64,000 nucleotides of DNA from Caminibacter pacificus (lineage in GTDB: Bacteria; Campylobacterota; Campylobacteria; Campylobacterales; Nautiliaceae), in contig NZ_RJVK01000001.1 of assembly GCF_003752135.1 (NCBI RefSeq), positions 558,001 through 622,000 on the forward strand, given 5' to 3'. Shown piece by piece: positions 1 through 8,754 of this stretch. The notes below the pieces were generated by a model. That model was not told the origin of the DNA. It saw nothing but the letters and a program-made list of their open reading frames with translations, and ran no database searches. Position numbers and translations under genes: made by a program. Numbering within the stretch: the first letter of the stretch is position 1; each line of letters opens with the position of its first letter.

Positions 1-354
1 ATACTCGTCAAATCCGAAACCTCCGAAGCCAAAACCTCCTCTGCTTCTTCCAAAACCGCCGCCGAAAATAGAATTTAAAATCTCTTCTAAATCCACATCT
101 TTATGTTGGCGATAGAAGTCTTGGAAGTTTTGACCGTTAAACATACTATCACCCATTGCATCATACTGCTTTCTTTTTTCAGGGTCTCCTAAAATTTCAT
201 AAGCAGTATTTATCTCTTTGAATTTCTCCTCGCATTCGGGCTTTTTACAAATATCAGGATGATATTTTCTTGCTAATTTTCTATATGCTTTTTTTATTTC
301 GTCTTGCGTAGCGTTTTCGCTAACTCCAAGCACCTCATACAAACTTTTTGACAT
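1..354 (-). CDS. cbpA: CbpA/DnaJ-family co-chaperone, C-terminus cut off by the window edge
   Basis: This is a J-domain co-chaperone that would stimulate the ATPase of DnaK. The 118 visible residues open with a J domain (about residues 4-68) carrying the HPD motif in [11 protein letters not shown], then QYDAMGD and a Gly/Phe-rich stretch from about residue 98. The first 70 residues closely resemble the CbpA/DnaJ proteins of Helicobacter and Campylobacter, from memory of the family. The ATG at 354 is preceded by a strong Shine-Dalgarno, AAGGAGGGG. A consensus sigma-70 promoter lies about 45 bases upstream. The substrate-binding domains lie beyond position 1, so CbpA and full DnaJ cannot be fully separated; the absence of a zinc-finger domain cannot be checked. 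In relatives an hspR regulator gene often follows. Confidence 0.9.
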   Translation of the reverse strand, partial: MSKSLYEVLGVSENATQDEIKKAYRKLARKYHPDICKKPECEEKFKEINTAYEILGDPEKRKQYDAMGDSMFNGQNFQDFYRQHKDVDLEEILNSIFGGGFGRSRGGFGFGGFGFDEY

Positions 355-396
355 TTCCCCTCCTTAAACAATACTACACCAATTTTTCATATAGTA

Positions 397-425
397 ATTA
401 TATAATAAAATTGAGTAAATGTCAA
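397..425 (-). promoter_or_regulatory. Consensus sigma-70 promoter of cbpA
   Basis: On the minus strand a perfect TTGACA (-35, 420-425) is separated by exactly 17 bases from a perfect TATAAT (-10, 397-402). Transcription should start near 390, giving a leader of about 35 bases before the cbpA ATG at 354. A match this good is unusual in this phylum, where -35 boxes are often weak. I see no clear HspR-type operator (long inverted repeat) over it. The rest of 355-558 holds nothing else I can name. Confidence 0.75.
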
Positions 426-558
426 TCAATTTTATTAATTACAAAAATGTTAAGCTTATATTTTACAACAATAATATGACAAAAAAATTATATTTTCTAA
501 ATAAACAGACTAAACAAAAATAAAATATAAGATTTAATAAAGAAAAAAAGAGGAGAAA

Positions 559-1923
559 TTAGAGGAATTTATTTAATAAATCAGTGATAGTTTTTTGAAT
601 CTTTTCAAGCGCTTCTTTACTTTTAGCTTCAAATCTCGTAACAAGTACCGGAGTCGTGTTACTTGCCCTAACAAGTCCCCAACCCTCTTGGAAAATAACT
701 CTAACGCCGTCCACGTCGATAATATCTTTGATTTTTAATTCGCTTTTTCTTTTTTCAAGCTCTTCTTTTAGTTTTTTAACGATTTCGAATTTTTTATCTT
801 CCGTTGTTTTTACTTTAAGTTCGTCAGTATTATATACTTGAGGCAGTTTTTCGTATTCGCCCGCAAAATCAAAACCTTCTTTAATTAGCTCCATAATTCT
901 AAACGCTACATAAATAGCATCGTCAACACCGAAATATCTATCGTTAAAAAATATATGACCGCTAACTTCGGCCGCAAAATCGCAGTTTTCTTTTTTAAGC
1001 AATACTTTTAAGTTACTATGACCCGTTTTATACATAATAGCACGCCCGAACTTATTAATCTCGTCATACATCACTTGCGTCGCTTTTACTTCACTTATTA
1101 CGCAAGGATTTTTCATCGTTTTTGCAAAAAAGTAAGCTAAAATATCGCCTTTGTAGTTATATTTTTTATCAAGAAAAGCGATTCTATCGGCATCTCCGTC
1201 AAACGCAAACGCAAAATCTCTTCCTTTTTTCAGTTCTTCTTTTACCCAGGCAAGATTCTCTTCTTCTGTAGGGTCGGGGTGGTGATTCGGGAAAGTTCCG
1301 TCGGGTTCTTCAAATAAAATCTCATAATTTTCAATACCTATTTTTTCCAAAAGCTCTCTTAAAACAACTCCGGCAACCCCGTTTCCGCAATCAAAAACGG
1401 CATTTAAATTCATTCCTTTTAAATGAGAAAACTGATTTGAAATATAATCGATATAATCAGCTTTTAAGTCGTATTTTATAACTTCGGTGTTTGTAGGGAT
1501 ATCTTCTTTTGAAGCTATAATCTCATCACCCAAAGCATAGATATCTTTTCCGTAAAACGGCGCTTTATCAACAGTTATTTTAAATCCGTTATATTCAGGA
1601 GGATTGTGTGAGCCGGTAATTTGGATGCTTCCTCCGATTTCAACAGGTCCGACATTTTCCAAACAAAGTTTTCTAAAGTTAGCAAAATAATTCGCACCCG
1701 TAGGTAACATACCTCCGCTTATTACTTTTTTTCCGGCATAATTAAGCCCGCTAACAAGCCAATCGTGAAGAATAGGAGAGTGAGTTCTTGCATCATAGCT
1801 TACAAAAACATAGTCGCCTTTTATCTTTTTTCCCAAATGATAACCGATTTTTTTTACGACATCTTCCGTTAAATCTTTTTGAAAAATCCCTCTTATGTCA
1901 TATTCTCTAAAAATATGCTTCAT
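559..1923 (-). CDS. manB: Phosphomannomutase/phosphoglucomutase
   Basis: Alpha-D-phosphohexomutase that interconverts hexose 6- and 1-phosphates (mannose and/or glucose), feeding nucleotide-sugar synthesis for lipopolysaccharide and glycans. The 454 residues have the family's four hallmarks: the phosphoserine loop in ITGSHNPPEYNGF (about residue 104), the metal-binding loop FDGDADR (about 243-249), a sugar-specificity loop in EVSGHIFF (about 318-325), and the phosphate-binding loop around RASNTTPVLVTRFE near the C-terminus. Length is normal for the AlgC/ManB type. ATG at 1923 has the Shine-Dalgarno AAGGAGAA. It lies downstream of the Nudix-metG-fbp series with a gap of about 126 bases. A second phosphohexomutase, glmM, is at 57-58 kb and is clearly a different subfamily. 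Mannose versus glucose preference cannot be read from the sequence. Confidence 0.92.
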   Translation of the reverse strand: MKHIFREYDIRGIFQKDLTEDVVKKIGYHLGKKIKGDYVFVSYDARTHSPILHDWLVSGLNYAGKKVISGGMLPTGANYFANFRKLCLENVGPVEIGGSIQITGSHNPPEYNGFKITVDKAPFYGKDIYALGDEIIASKEDIPTNTEVIKYDLKADYIDYISNQFSHLKGMNLNAVFDCGNGVAGVVLRELLEKIGIENYEILFEEPDGTFPNHHPDPTEEENLAWVKEELKKGRDFAFAFDGDADRIAFLDKKYNYKGDILAYFFAKTMKNPCVISEVKATQVMYDEINKFGRAIMYKTGHSNLKVLLKKENCDFAAEVSGHIFFNDRYFGVDDAIYVAFRIMELIKEGFDFAGEYEKLPQVYNTDELKVKTTEDKKFEIVKKLKEELEKRKSELKIKDIIDVDGVRVIFQEGWGLVRASNTTPVLVTRFEAKSKEALEKIQKTITDLLNKFL

Positions 1924-2031
1924 CCGTTCTCCTTTTTATTTATTTTTTTCAAACTCTTTTTTAACATCTTCACCCTATTTTCCGTTTCTTTTCCCTACCT
2001 CTTGCGTATTTTTCCAATCTCCTCACAAACT

Positions 2032-2063
2032 CACCATTTCACCATTTCACTATTTCATTTTCT
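2032..2063. repeat. Short tandem repeat, 8-bp units CACCATTT
   Basis: Plus-strand units CACCATTT (2032-2039), CACCATTT (2040-2047), CACTATTT (2048-2055) and a decayed CATTTTCT. On the minus strand this reads as repeated AAATGGTG and overlaps the last codons and stop of the Nudix gene (stop 2050-2052), continuing into the gap before manB. Similar AATGGA-like arrays with 7-base units occur at 37.4 kb and 41.6 kb. Confidence 0.7.
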
Positions 2064-2610
2064 CACTTACCCACCACATAAGAGCGAATTTCGCGCCCGG
2101 TGTAATTACTTTACTCTCATCAAAAATAAACTCTTTAACTCTATTTTTTGGTAATTCGAAAATCTCAATATCTTCATCATCAATTCCGCCGCCGTTATGG
2201 ACTTTTTCTTTTTGAGTCACTTCCACATAATAAATCGTTTGATTTGCCGCATTAGTTCCTACACTCGCCCATGTGGAAGTTATTTTTTGTATTTTGCTTG
2301 AGGGTACGTCATAACCGCACTCTTCCAAAACCTCTTCTCTTGCAATTTCCAAAGAGCATTTATCTTTATCGCACAGTCCCGCACAAAGTTCGTAAGTATA
2401 TCCGTCGTTGTTTTTTAGATATACGGGCAGTCTAAATTGTTTTACCAAAATGATTGACTCCAAATCGATATCATAAATTAAAATAGCCACGCTATCCATA
2501 GAGTTACAAACTTCCCAGCGTCTTTTTTTCCCTTTATAATCAAAAAAAACTTCTTTTAAGCTTAAAAATTTTCCTTTACAAAGCTCATTTATTTTTTCGA
2601 TTTTAATCAT
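2050..2610 (-). CDS. Nudix hydrolase, NUDT14/NudF-like sugar-nucleotide diphosphatase
   Basis: Likely hydrolyses nucleoside-diphosphate sugars (UDP-glucose or ADP-ribose) to a sugar phosphate and a nucleoside monophosphate. The Nudix box starts in ELCAGLCDKDK (about residue 115) and runs to AREEVLEECGY (about 130-140), with the catalytic EExxEE helix intact. The spacing and the ECGY ending resemble the UDP-sugar diphosphatase branch (NUDT14-like) more than MutT. The following STWASVGTNAANQTIYYVEV fits the same branch. ATG at 2610 overlaps the stop of the upstream Mur-like gene by 8 bases (ATGATTAA), so it is translationally coupled. The 3' end runs into a short tandem repeat. Exact substrate is not determined. 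Confidence 0.85.
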   Translation of the reverse strand: MIKIEKINELCKGKFLSLKEVFFDYKGKKRRWEVCNSMDSVAILIYDIDLESIILVKQFRLPVYLKNNDGYTYELCAGLCDKDKCSLEIAREEVLEECGYDVPSSKIQKITSTWASVGTNAANQTIYYVEVTQKEKVHNGGGIDDEDIEIFELPKNRVKEFIFDESKVITPGAKFALMWWVSEKMK

Positions 2611-3484
2611 TAAAAAGTCCTTTTTCTTCTATAACTTTCGGCTCGAAATCAAAATCAACACAAACGGCGAAATTAAAAGGAGAATTTAAAAGTTCTTTTG
2701 TAGTTTCGTTAATAAAGACACATTTTGCGTGCTTTGTATTTTCGACTATGTAGTTGAGCTCTTTAAAAAAGATTTCGTCGTTTTTTAATCCCTTTATAAC
2801 AACTTTAGAGCTCTCTCCGTATTTCACTTCTCTTAATAACGCATCGACAAATACCGGTTTGAATCTCTCAATTTCGAATTCAAGTGTATATTTAAGCTCG
2901 TTTTTATCAAAAAAATTATAAGCTTTTTCGAAGTTTTCAGCATAAACGAAAGGCAAATGAAGTTCAAAACTTTCAAACTTCATTCTAAAAAGACCCTCTT
3001 TTTGAAGATTGAGTTTTTTAGGTTTTAGCTCTTCTATGTTTGAAAAAATCTCTTTAAAATAAGTTTCTTTCGTCACTATATATTTTTCACTTAAATTTAT
3101 TGCTCTTAATAAATCCTCATCTTCATTTAAAACAACGACTCTTTTGTCTTGGTTCATATTTTTTATAATCTCAAAAGTAATTTTATCGCCAAGGAAAATT
3201 TTATTTTTTAAGTTTTCGTATTTAAAGATATTAAAAATAGCCTTTTTAAAATCATCGACTTTTATCCATGCTATCTCTTTATCAAGAATAGGCACTTCTT
3301 TATCGACTATTATTGCATAAGCACCTCTTTTTATCGCTTCTGCGATATCGGCCGTTTTTTTGGCAAAAAAACAGCTTCCTCTATTCACTTCTTCGACGTC
3401 GCTCGTGTAAAACAACACTTCGGAAATATAAGGGCGATTGAGAAGTTCGCCGCTTATGAGGTTTGTGAGTGTTTCTATTTTCAT
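2603..3484 (-). CDS. Mur ligase N-terminal-like protein lacking an ATP-binding site
   Basis: 293 residues. The first 80 or so look like the UDP-MurNAc-binding N-terminal domain of MurE/MurF: TSDVEEVNRGSCFFA followed by a GAYAIIVDKEV segment. The central part has no GTNGKT-type P-loop, so it cannot be a normal Mur ligase. The remainder has alternating beta/alpha character but no motif I can name. It overlaps metG by one base (TAATG) and the Nudix gene by 8 bases, so it is expressed with them. It could be a regulatory or scaffolding relative of Mur ligases or a degenerate paralogue with a new role. I have no firm function for it. Confidence 0.6.
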   Translation of the reverse strand: MKIETLTNLISGELLNRPYISEVLFYTSDVEEVNRGSCFFAKKTADIAEAIKRGAYAIIVDKEVPILDKEIAWIKVDDFKKAIFNIFKYENLKNKIFLGDKITFEIIKNMNQDKRVVVLNEDEDLLRAINLSEKYIVTKETYFKEIFSNIEELKPKKLNLQKEGLFRMKFESFELHLPFVYAENFEKAYNFFDKNELKYTLEFEIERFKPVFVDALLREVKYGESSKVVIKGLKNDEIFFKELNYIVENTKHAKCVFINETTKELLNSPFNFAVCVDFDFEPKVIEEKGLFND

Positions 3485-5391
3485 TATTTAATCTGAGTCC
3501 CGACTTTTTTAGGTTTTTCAGGTCTGATAAGCGCAAGCCCCTCGTCATCTTTTGCCGCAAGAAGCATACCCTCACTTACCATTCCCATAAGTTTTGCAGG
3601 TTTTAGGTTGCTTACTACACAAACGTAAGTATCCACTAAATCCTCAGGTTTATAGTATTCTTTGATTCCCGCTACGATTTGGCGAGGTTTTTCTTCACCC
3701 AAATCGACTTCAAGTCTTAGAAGTTTTTTTGATTTTTTAACTTCTTCTGCCACTACCACTTTTCCTACTTTAAGTTCGACTTTGAAAAATTCGTCTATCG
3801 TAATGATATTTTGCGGTTCTTCTTTTTTTACTTCAGGTTTTTTCATTAAAGGTTTTTCGATTTTAGGGAAAAGCGGAGGTATTTTTTCGATTGTGAAATC
3901 ATCAAGAAGTTTGCCTTGCATAATATTTTTAAAGCTCTCTTCATTTATTTCAAATCCTAAAGCTTTTGCGATTTTTTGAGTAGTTTTCGGCATTACGGCA
4001 TGTAGATTAACGGCTACCATTGCAAGCAGATTAGCTATAAGTCCGATTAAAGCCGCCGCTTTTTCTTCTTCGCCGTTTTTCATAAGCTCCCAAGGTTTAT
4101 ATGTATCGATGGCTTTGTTTCCGATAGATAGTATTTTCCAAAGCTCTTCAAGGAATTTGTGAATTTGCATTTTCCAAAGATATGTTTCTTCTAAGTTTTG
4201 AACTATCTCTCTTGCTTCGTTTAGTTCGGCACTAAAATACTTCTCAACGTCTTTACTCGTAACGTTTCCGCCGAAATATTTATACGCCATACCGATAATT
4301 CTGTTTAGAAGGTTACCGAGGTCGTTTCCGAGGTCGTTATTGATTCTATCGATAAGCGCTTTTTCGCTAAAGTCCCCGTCAGCCCCAAACGGCACTTCTC
4401 TTAGCATAAAATATCTGAAGTTTTCAATCCCGTAAGCATCTGCCACTTCTTTAGGATTGATTACGTTTCCTTTACTTTTACTCATCTTCTCACCGTCTCT
4501 TGTCCACCATCCGTGAGCCGCGATTTTTTTTGGAAGTTCATAACCGATACTCATCAAAAACGCAGGCCAATAAACAGCATGGAATTTTAAGATGTCTTTT
4601 CCGACGATATGAAGTTTTGCAGGCCAATATTTTTGCACCAAACTCTCATCTTCGCTTCCGTAACCAAGAGCTGTTAGGTAGTTAAAAAGTGCGTCAAGCC
4701 ATACGTAAACTACGTGTTTCGGGTCATTGATTTCAGGAGGAAGTTTCACTCCCCATTCAAAAGACGTTCTTGTAATAGATAAATCTTTTAGCCCTTCTTC
4801 TACGAATCTGATAACTTCGTTGGCTTTAGCTTCCGGTAAAATAGGTTTTTTGTTTTTTAGCCAATCAAGAAGTTTGTCTTGGTATTTTGAGAGTCTGAAA
4901 AAGTAGCTCTCTTCTTTGATTATTCTCGTAGGTTTACCGCAATCAGGACATAGTTCGTCATTTACAAGCTGGCTTGGAGCCACAAAACTCTCACAGCTTA
5001 CACAATAGTGTCCTTCGTAATAATCTTTGTAAATATCACCCTTTTTATACATCTCAAGAAACGCTTTTTGCACTCCTTTGATATGCTCAGGGTCTGTGGT
5101 TCTTATGAATTTGTCATAACTGATTTCAAACTCATCCCAAAGCTCTTTGAATTTCGCACTAATCTCATCGGCATACTCTTTTGGAGACTTTCCTCTTTTT
5201 CTTGCCGCTTCTTCTATTTTTTGTCCGTGTTCGTCAGTTCCCGTTAAGAAAAAGGTGTCGATTCCTTTGAGTCTGCTGTATCTTGCAATCGTATCCGCAA
5301 TAATAGTCGTATAAGCATGCCCGATATGAGGCACGTCGTTTACGTAATAAATCGGCGTTGTTAAATAGTATGTTTTGCACTTATCGCTCAT
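3484..5391 (-). CDS. metG: Methionyl-tRNA synthetase with C-terminal tRNA-binding domain
   Basis: Class I aminoacyl-tRNA synthetase that charges tRNA-Met. The catalytic domain opens with [15 protein letters not shown], which holds the HIGH-type motif (residues about 19-22). A zinc knuckle with two Cys pairs (CVSC and CPDC) follows at about 127-150, and the KMSKS loop is EKMSKSKGN near residue 300. An anticodon-binding helical domain follows. From about residue 535 there is an EMAP II-like OB-fold ([11 protein letters not shown] and [16 protein letters not shown]), the dimerising tRNA-binding module found in many bacterial MetRS. Length of 635 is normal. Its ATG overlaps the fbp stop as ATGA. 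Gene order metS-fbp-mobB is conserved in Campylobacter relatives, as I recall. Confidence 0.97.
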   Translation of the reverse strand: MSDKCKTYYLTTPIYYVNDVPHIGHAYTTIIADTIARYSRLKGIDTFFLTGTDEHGQKIEEAARKRGKSPKEYADEISAKFKELWDEFEISYDKFIRTTDPEHIKGVQKAFLEMYKKGDIYKDYYEGHYCVSCESFVAPSQLVNDELCPDCGKPTRIIKEESYFFRLSKYQDKLLDWLKNKKPILPEAKANEVIRFVEEGLKDLSITRTSFEWGVKLPPEINDPKHVVYVWLDALFNYLTALGYGSEDESLVQKYWPAKLHIVGKDILKFHAVYWPAFLMSIGYELPKKIAAHGWWTRDGEKMSKSKGNVINPKEVADAYGIENFRYFMLREVPFGADGDFSEKALIDRINNDLGNDLGNLLNRIIGMAYKYFGGNVTSKDVEKYFSAELNEAREIVQNLEETYLWKMQIHKFLEELWKILSIGNKAIDTYKPWELMKNGEEEKAAALIGLIANLLAMVAVNLHAVMPKTTQKIAKALGFEINEESFKNIMQGKLLDDFTIEKIPPLFPKIEKPLMKKPEVKKEEPQNIITIDEFFKVELKVGKVVVAEEVKKSKKLLRLEVDLGEEKPRQIVAGIKEYYKPEDLVDTYVCVVSNLKPAKLMGMVSEGMLLAAKDDEGLALIRPEKPKKVGTQIK

Positions 5392-6233
5392 TGATTCTCC
5401 TTATATGTTCTAAGTACTTTGATTATCTCTTCTTCGCTTCCGAAAAAGCAAGGTGTAGTATCGTGATAGCTTTCCGCTTCAAGGCTCAAAAGCTCATTAA
5501 ATCCGTCAACGGCTTTTCCTCCGGCTCTTTCATAAACACACGCAAACGGAAATACCTCAAAAAGTTTTCTAAGCTTACCTTTTGGCTTATCGGTCGTACC
5601 AGGATATGCGAAGAGCCCTCCGCCTTTTAAAAGAATCTGATGTAAATCCGGTACCATTCCACCGCTGTATCTTAGTCTGTAACCTTCAGCAAAAAACGAA
5701 TCTATCATCTCTTTATGAAACGGATACCAATTTTTTTGAGTACCGCCAGGACCTAAAATTTTTCCTTTTTTTCCAAGTTTTAGTTCTTTTACGAATTCGA
5801 ATTTTTTAGTGTGCTCGTTTAGTCTGAATAGCTCCACAACGTCTCTTGCAATAACAAGCTCAACTCTCGGACCATACACCACATAAGCCGCAGCTACGAT
5901 ATTTTCTCCGTTGTATCCGCCTTTATAAATCCCGAAAATACTTCCCACACTTAAATCGACATCAATCAAGCTGCTCCCGTCAAGCGGGTCGTACGCTACG
6001 AAATATTCACCCTCTTCTTTCGTAATAGGGTCTTCTTTTTCTTCGCTTATAATCTCTTTTACGCTTTTTACTTTTAATAGATGTTTTTCTACGATATCAT
6101 CGCTAATTACGTCAAGTTTTACTTGAACGTCACCGCTTGCGTTTTGAGTTTCCACTTTTCCGGTATCTTTTGTTTTTATAGCTTCGTAAATTTCTATTGC
6201 GATATCCTCTATCGCTTTGAATATTTCAGTCAT
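5388..6233 (-). CDS. fbp: Class I fructose-1,6-bisphosphatase
   Basis: Gluconeogenic phosphatase converting fructose 1,6-bisphosphate to fructose 6-phosphate and phosphate. The metal-site motifs are present: acidic [11 protein letters not shown] (about 56-66) and [11 protein letters not shown] (about residues 79-89). [20 protein letters not shown] carries substrate-binding residues and [10 protein letters not shown] is the conserved C-terminal segment. At 281 residues it is somewhat shorter than the enterobacterial enzyme but normal for this phylum. ATG at 6233 has the Shine-Dalgarno AAGGAGAG. It overlaps mntA by 8 bases and metG by 4, so it is part of one transcript. Fits an autotroph or amino-acid user that must make sugars. 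Confidence 0.95.
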   Translation of the reverse strand: MTEIFKAIEDIAIEIYEAIKTKDTGKVETQNASGDVQVKLDVISDDIVEKHLLKVKSVKEIISEEKEDPITKEEGEYFVAYDPLDGSSLIDVDLSVGSIFGIYKGGYNGENIVAAAYVVYGPRVELVIARDVVELFRLNEHTKKFEFVKELKLGKKGKILGPGGTQKNWYPFHKEMIDSFFAEGYRLRYSGGMVPDLHQILLKGGGLFAYPGTTDKPKGKLRKLFEVFPFACVYERAGGKAVDGFNELLSLEAESYHDTTPCFFGSEEEIIKVLRTYKENQ

Positions 6234-6510
6234 TTGCTCTCCTTATCTCCTGTTTTAACAGCTCGCTTGCGCTCTCATAATGCACCAAATCCACATCGTA
6301 ATCAAAATCACTTAGTAAAAGTTTTTTAAAAAACTTAACTCTTTTTTTCTTAAACTCCTCTTTATCAAGCCCTTTAATAGCGATATCTATATCACCGCCT
6401 CTTTTTTCAGGGTCTCTTCTGCTTCCGAAAAAATATATCTCACACCCTTGAAAAACTTCAAGAGCTTCAAAAAGTTTCTTTTTTGAAATTTTATCGAGTC
6501 TAAGATACAT
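6226..6510 (-). CDS. mntA: MntA-type minimal nucleotidyltransferase, antitoxin of HepT
   Basis: Small nucleotidyltransferase whose family partners (type VII toxin-antitoxin) add AMP groups to the HepT toxin and silence it. The core motif [20 protein letters not shown] contains the GS and DxD residues that bind metal and nucleotide; the GS-to-DxD spacing is nine residues, one shorter than the usual ten. A third Asp is in YDVDLVHY. I start it at ATG 6510 (MYLRLDK), which overlaps hepT by 11 bases; an in-frame TTG at 6549 would add 13 lysine-rich residues but has no better ribosome site. It follows hepT directly, the usual order for this pair, and overlaps fbp by 8 bases. Confidence 0.85.
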   Translation of the reverse strand: MYLRLDKISKKKLFEALEVFQGCEIYFFGSRRDPEKRGGDIDIAIKGLDKEEFKKKRVKFFKKLLLSDFDYDVDLVHYESASELLKQEIRRAND

Positions 6511-6943
6511 ACTCAAAAACTTTCTTAATAATTTCTTCAATTTTTTCAAAATTCTCTACACAAAACTTCAAATCTTCAAGAGCTTGTTTGATTTCATCAG
6601 GATAATCGTGCTCAAGCTCGTTTCTTACGTTTCTAAATTCAATCCACTCTTCAAGATTAATTATCTCCTCTTTTTCCATAAGAGAGAGTACTTCACTCAT
6701 TTTTTTATAAGGTATGCCTTTAACGTCCAAAAGCAAAGGAAAAATTTTAGCTCCCAAATAATCTTGAACGGAAGAAAATCTCTTTAAATAAGCTTCCAAA
6801 ACAGCTCTTTCTTCCAAGCTTAAAGCGCTAAATTCGAAAGGCTCGTAAATATTTCCCAATTTAATTATAAAATCATGATAATCTTTTAACGCTTTATAAT
6901 GGGCTTTTAATTTTTCAAGTCTTTTATTTAAAACTTCTTTCAT
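6500..6943 (-). CDS. hepT: HepT-type HEPN ribonuclease toxin
   Basis: 147-residue helical HEPN protein. The catalytic motif is RNELEHDY (residues 107-114), matching RX4HXY: Arg and His form the RNase site and the Tyr is the residue that MntA AMPylates in characterised systems. Those family properties are established; cleavage of RNA by this copy is inferred. ATG at 6943 has the Shine-Dalgarno GAGGAAAT and overlaps the mobB stop by one base. The pair hepT-mntA is wedged between mobB and fbp, which relatives carry as neighbours, so it looks like an insertion that has become coupled to a housekeeping operon. Confidence 0.85.
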   Translation of the reverse strand: MKEVLNKRLEKLKAHYKALKDYHDFIIKLGNIYEPFEFSALSLEERAVLEAYLKRFSSVQDYLGAKIFPLLLDVKGIPYKKMSEVLSLMEKEEIINLEEWIEFRNVRNELEHDYPDEIKQALEDLKFCVENFEKIEEIIKKVFEYVS

Positions 6944-7428
6944 TAAATTTCCTCGGCGTTTTTAAATATCCACTCAATTACCTCATCGACGTTATTCAAA
7001 TCCAAAATATCGATATTTTGAGGTATTTTGCTTTTATCTACGCTGTCATCAACCGCCACGGCTTTGATATACGGAAAATAGGACTCGTCCACATCCCCTC
7101 TGAATACGGCGATTCTCGGAAGAGGCAGGGTCTTTAACCCCTCGACCAATAAAAAGTCAAACTCCCCTATCATATCCGCAATCTCTTTGATTTGTTTTTT
7201 TCTGTGAGAAAAATATGTCGTTCTTGTAGGAGACGTTACGACAACTTCGGCACCCGTTTGATAAAACTTATAACTATCTTTTCCCTCTACGTCGAATTTC
7301 GCTTTGTCTCCCGGGTCGTTTTTTACAATCGCTATTTCGTAATCTTTTATCAGTTTTTTTGCGATTTTTTCTATTAATGTTGTTTTTCCCGAATTGCTCG
7401 GCCCGGTAAATGCGACTGCTTTTCTCAA
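6943..7428 (-). CDS. mobB: Molybdopterin-guanine dinucleotide biosynthesis protein MobB
   Basis: GTP-binding adaptor for formation of the molybdenum guanine-dinucleotide cofactor used by formate dehydrogenase and nitrate reductase type enzymes. The P-loop is FTGPSNSGKTTL, close to the N-terminus; a second family segment is GEFDFLLVEGLKTLPLPRI. I place the start at TTG 7428 (MRKAVAFTG after start) because AAAAAGG lies six bases upstream; an in-frame TTG at 7458 would add ten basic residues without a ribosome site. First gene of the mobB-hepT-mntA-fbp-metG-mur-like-Nudix series. It diverges from the MgtC-type gene, and the two share a promoter region of about 60 bases. Confidence 0.88.
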   Translation of the reverse strand: MRKAVAFTGPSNSGKTTLIEKIAKKLIKDYEIAIVKNDPGDKAKFDVEGKDSYKFYQTGAEVVVTSPTRTTYFSHRKKQIKEIADMIGEFDFLLVEGLKTLPLPRIAVFRGDVDESYFPYIKAVAVDDSVDKSKIPQNIDILDLNNVDEVIEWIFKNAEEI

Positions 7429-7468
7429 ACTTAACCTTTTTTTCCATAATTTTATCAAAAAATTAAGC

Positions 7469-7474
7469 TATAAT
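7469..7474 (+). promoter_or_regulatory. -10 element of the MgtC-type gene
   Basis: TATAAT at 7469-7474 lies 17 bases before the ATG at 7492, so the leader would be only about 10 bases and includes the ribosome site AAAGGATG. No convincing -35 hexamer is visible, as is common in Campylobacterota. Confidence 0.5.
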
Positions 7475-7491
7475 TATTTAAAGGATGAAAA

Positions 7492-8754
7492 ATGGATATT
7501 TTAACCCTAAAACTTCTTGCAATCAGTATCGTTTTAGGTTTTTTGATAGGGCTTGAGAGAAATATCTCGTTTATTCATCAAAACGAAAAAGGATTTGCCG
7601 GAAGCAGGACTTTTTCTTTAATCTCTCTTTTCGGATTTTTGGCAGGAATCATCACAAAAACTCAAAGTTATTTTTTTTATCTTGCTTTTTTCGTTTTGGG
7701 CGCTCTTGTTATCAGCGCCTATTTTCTAAAAGTCATACACTACGACAAACAAGGCTCCACCACGCACGTTGCTGCGATTTTGACATTTTTAATAGGCTAT
7801 TTGGTATCTCAAAACGAAGTTAGTTTCGCTATTACGCTAAGTATCGTCATAGTTTTCATCCTGAATATCAAAACGAAACTTAAAAAAATAGAATCGTCCC
7901 TTTCTTCAAAAGATATCAGTGCGGCCGTGCTTTTGCTTGTTATGACCTTTTTGGTACTTCCGTATCTTCCGGATAAAATGATATTTTATTTCAATCCGCA
8001 CAAAACTTGGGCTATGGCTGTTATTATCGCGACTCTCTCTTTTATAGGATATTTGGGTATTAAATTTTTCGGTCAAAAATACGGAATTTTACTCACAGGT
8101 GCCGCGGGAGGTTTTATCAGTTCGACAGCGGTTACCTTTTCTATCTCAAAGCTTTACAAAATCCAAAAAAACTCCTCTCTTCTTTACACCTACGCAGCCG
8201 CCATCGCCATTGCCAACACCATAATGTTCGCAAGAGTGCTTATTGAGAGTCTTATCGTAAATAAAGAGGTCTTTTTTATTTTGGTTTTACCATATACTAT
8301 CACGACGATTGTAGGAATTTACATATCGTATCGATTTTATAAAAAAACTTCTCAAAACATAGAAATAAAAAGTGAAGTTTTGGAAAAAAACCCTCTTGAG
8401 CTTGATGAAGCTATTAAATTCGCGATAATTTTCGGCTTCATCTACGCACTTGTCTATTTCGTAGGACAAAAATACGGAAATATAGGAATTTATATAATCT
8501 CTTTCCTCTCCGGAATTACCGACGTGGACGCAATTACGCTATCTCTTTCCTCTCTTGCGAACAAAAACCTCTCTTTATTAAGCGCGGCAACGGGAATAGC
8601 TATCGCATCTTTTACCAACTCGGTAGTTAAGTGTCTTATAGTTTGGATTTTCGGCGAAAAAGAACTCGCCGTACTTATAACCAAATTTTTCGAAGTGATT
8701 TTGAGCGTTTTTGTTTTAAGTTTTTTAGGGGTGTATCTCTTCGGCGCTCATTAA
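7492..8754 (+). CDS. MgtC/SapB and DUF4010 family membrane protein
   Basis: 420-residue inner-membrane protein with roughly ten to twelve hydrophobic segments. The N-terminal third matches the MgtC/SapB family: LGFLIGLERN followed by GSRTFSLISLFGFLAG. The C-terminal half (after about residue 165) has the DUF4010 pattern, with GAAGGFISSTAVTFS and SFLSGITDVDAITLSLSSLA. Function of DUF4010 proteins is unknown; an ion or metabolite transport role is often suggested. ATG at 7492 has AAGGATG upstream. Its last 30 bases overlap the 3' end of the polymerase gene on the other strand, with no terminator between them. Confidence 0.85.
   Translation: MDILTLKLLAISIVLGFLIGLERNISFIHQNEKGFAGSRTFSLISLFGFLAGIITKTQSYFFYLAFFVLGALVISAYFLKVIHYDKQGSTTHVAAILTFLIGYLVSQNEVSFAITLSIVIVFILNIKTKLKKIESSLSSKDISAAVLLLVMTFLVLPYLPDKMIFYFNPHKTWAMAVIIATLSFIGYLGIKFFGQKYGILLTGAAGGFISSTAVTFSISKLYKIQKNSSLLYTYAAAIAIANTIMFARVLIESLIVNKEVFFILVLPYTITTIVGIYISYRFYKKTSQNIEIKSEVLEKNPLELDEAIKFAIIFGFIYALVYFVGQKYGNIGIYIISFLSGITDVDAITLSLSSLANKNLSLLSAATGIAIASFTNSVVKCLIVWIFGEKELAVLITKFFEVILSVFVLSFLGVYLFGAH

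Noticed and set aside
2603-3484. MurE or MurF as a functional ligase
   Set aside because: No GTxGKT loop is present, so the N-terminal resemblance alone does not support an active ligase.
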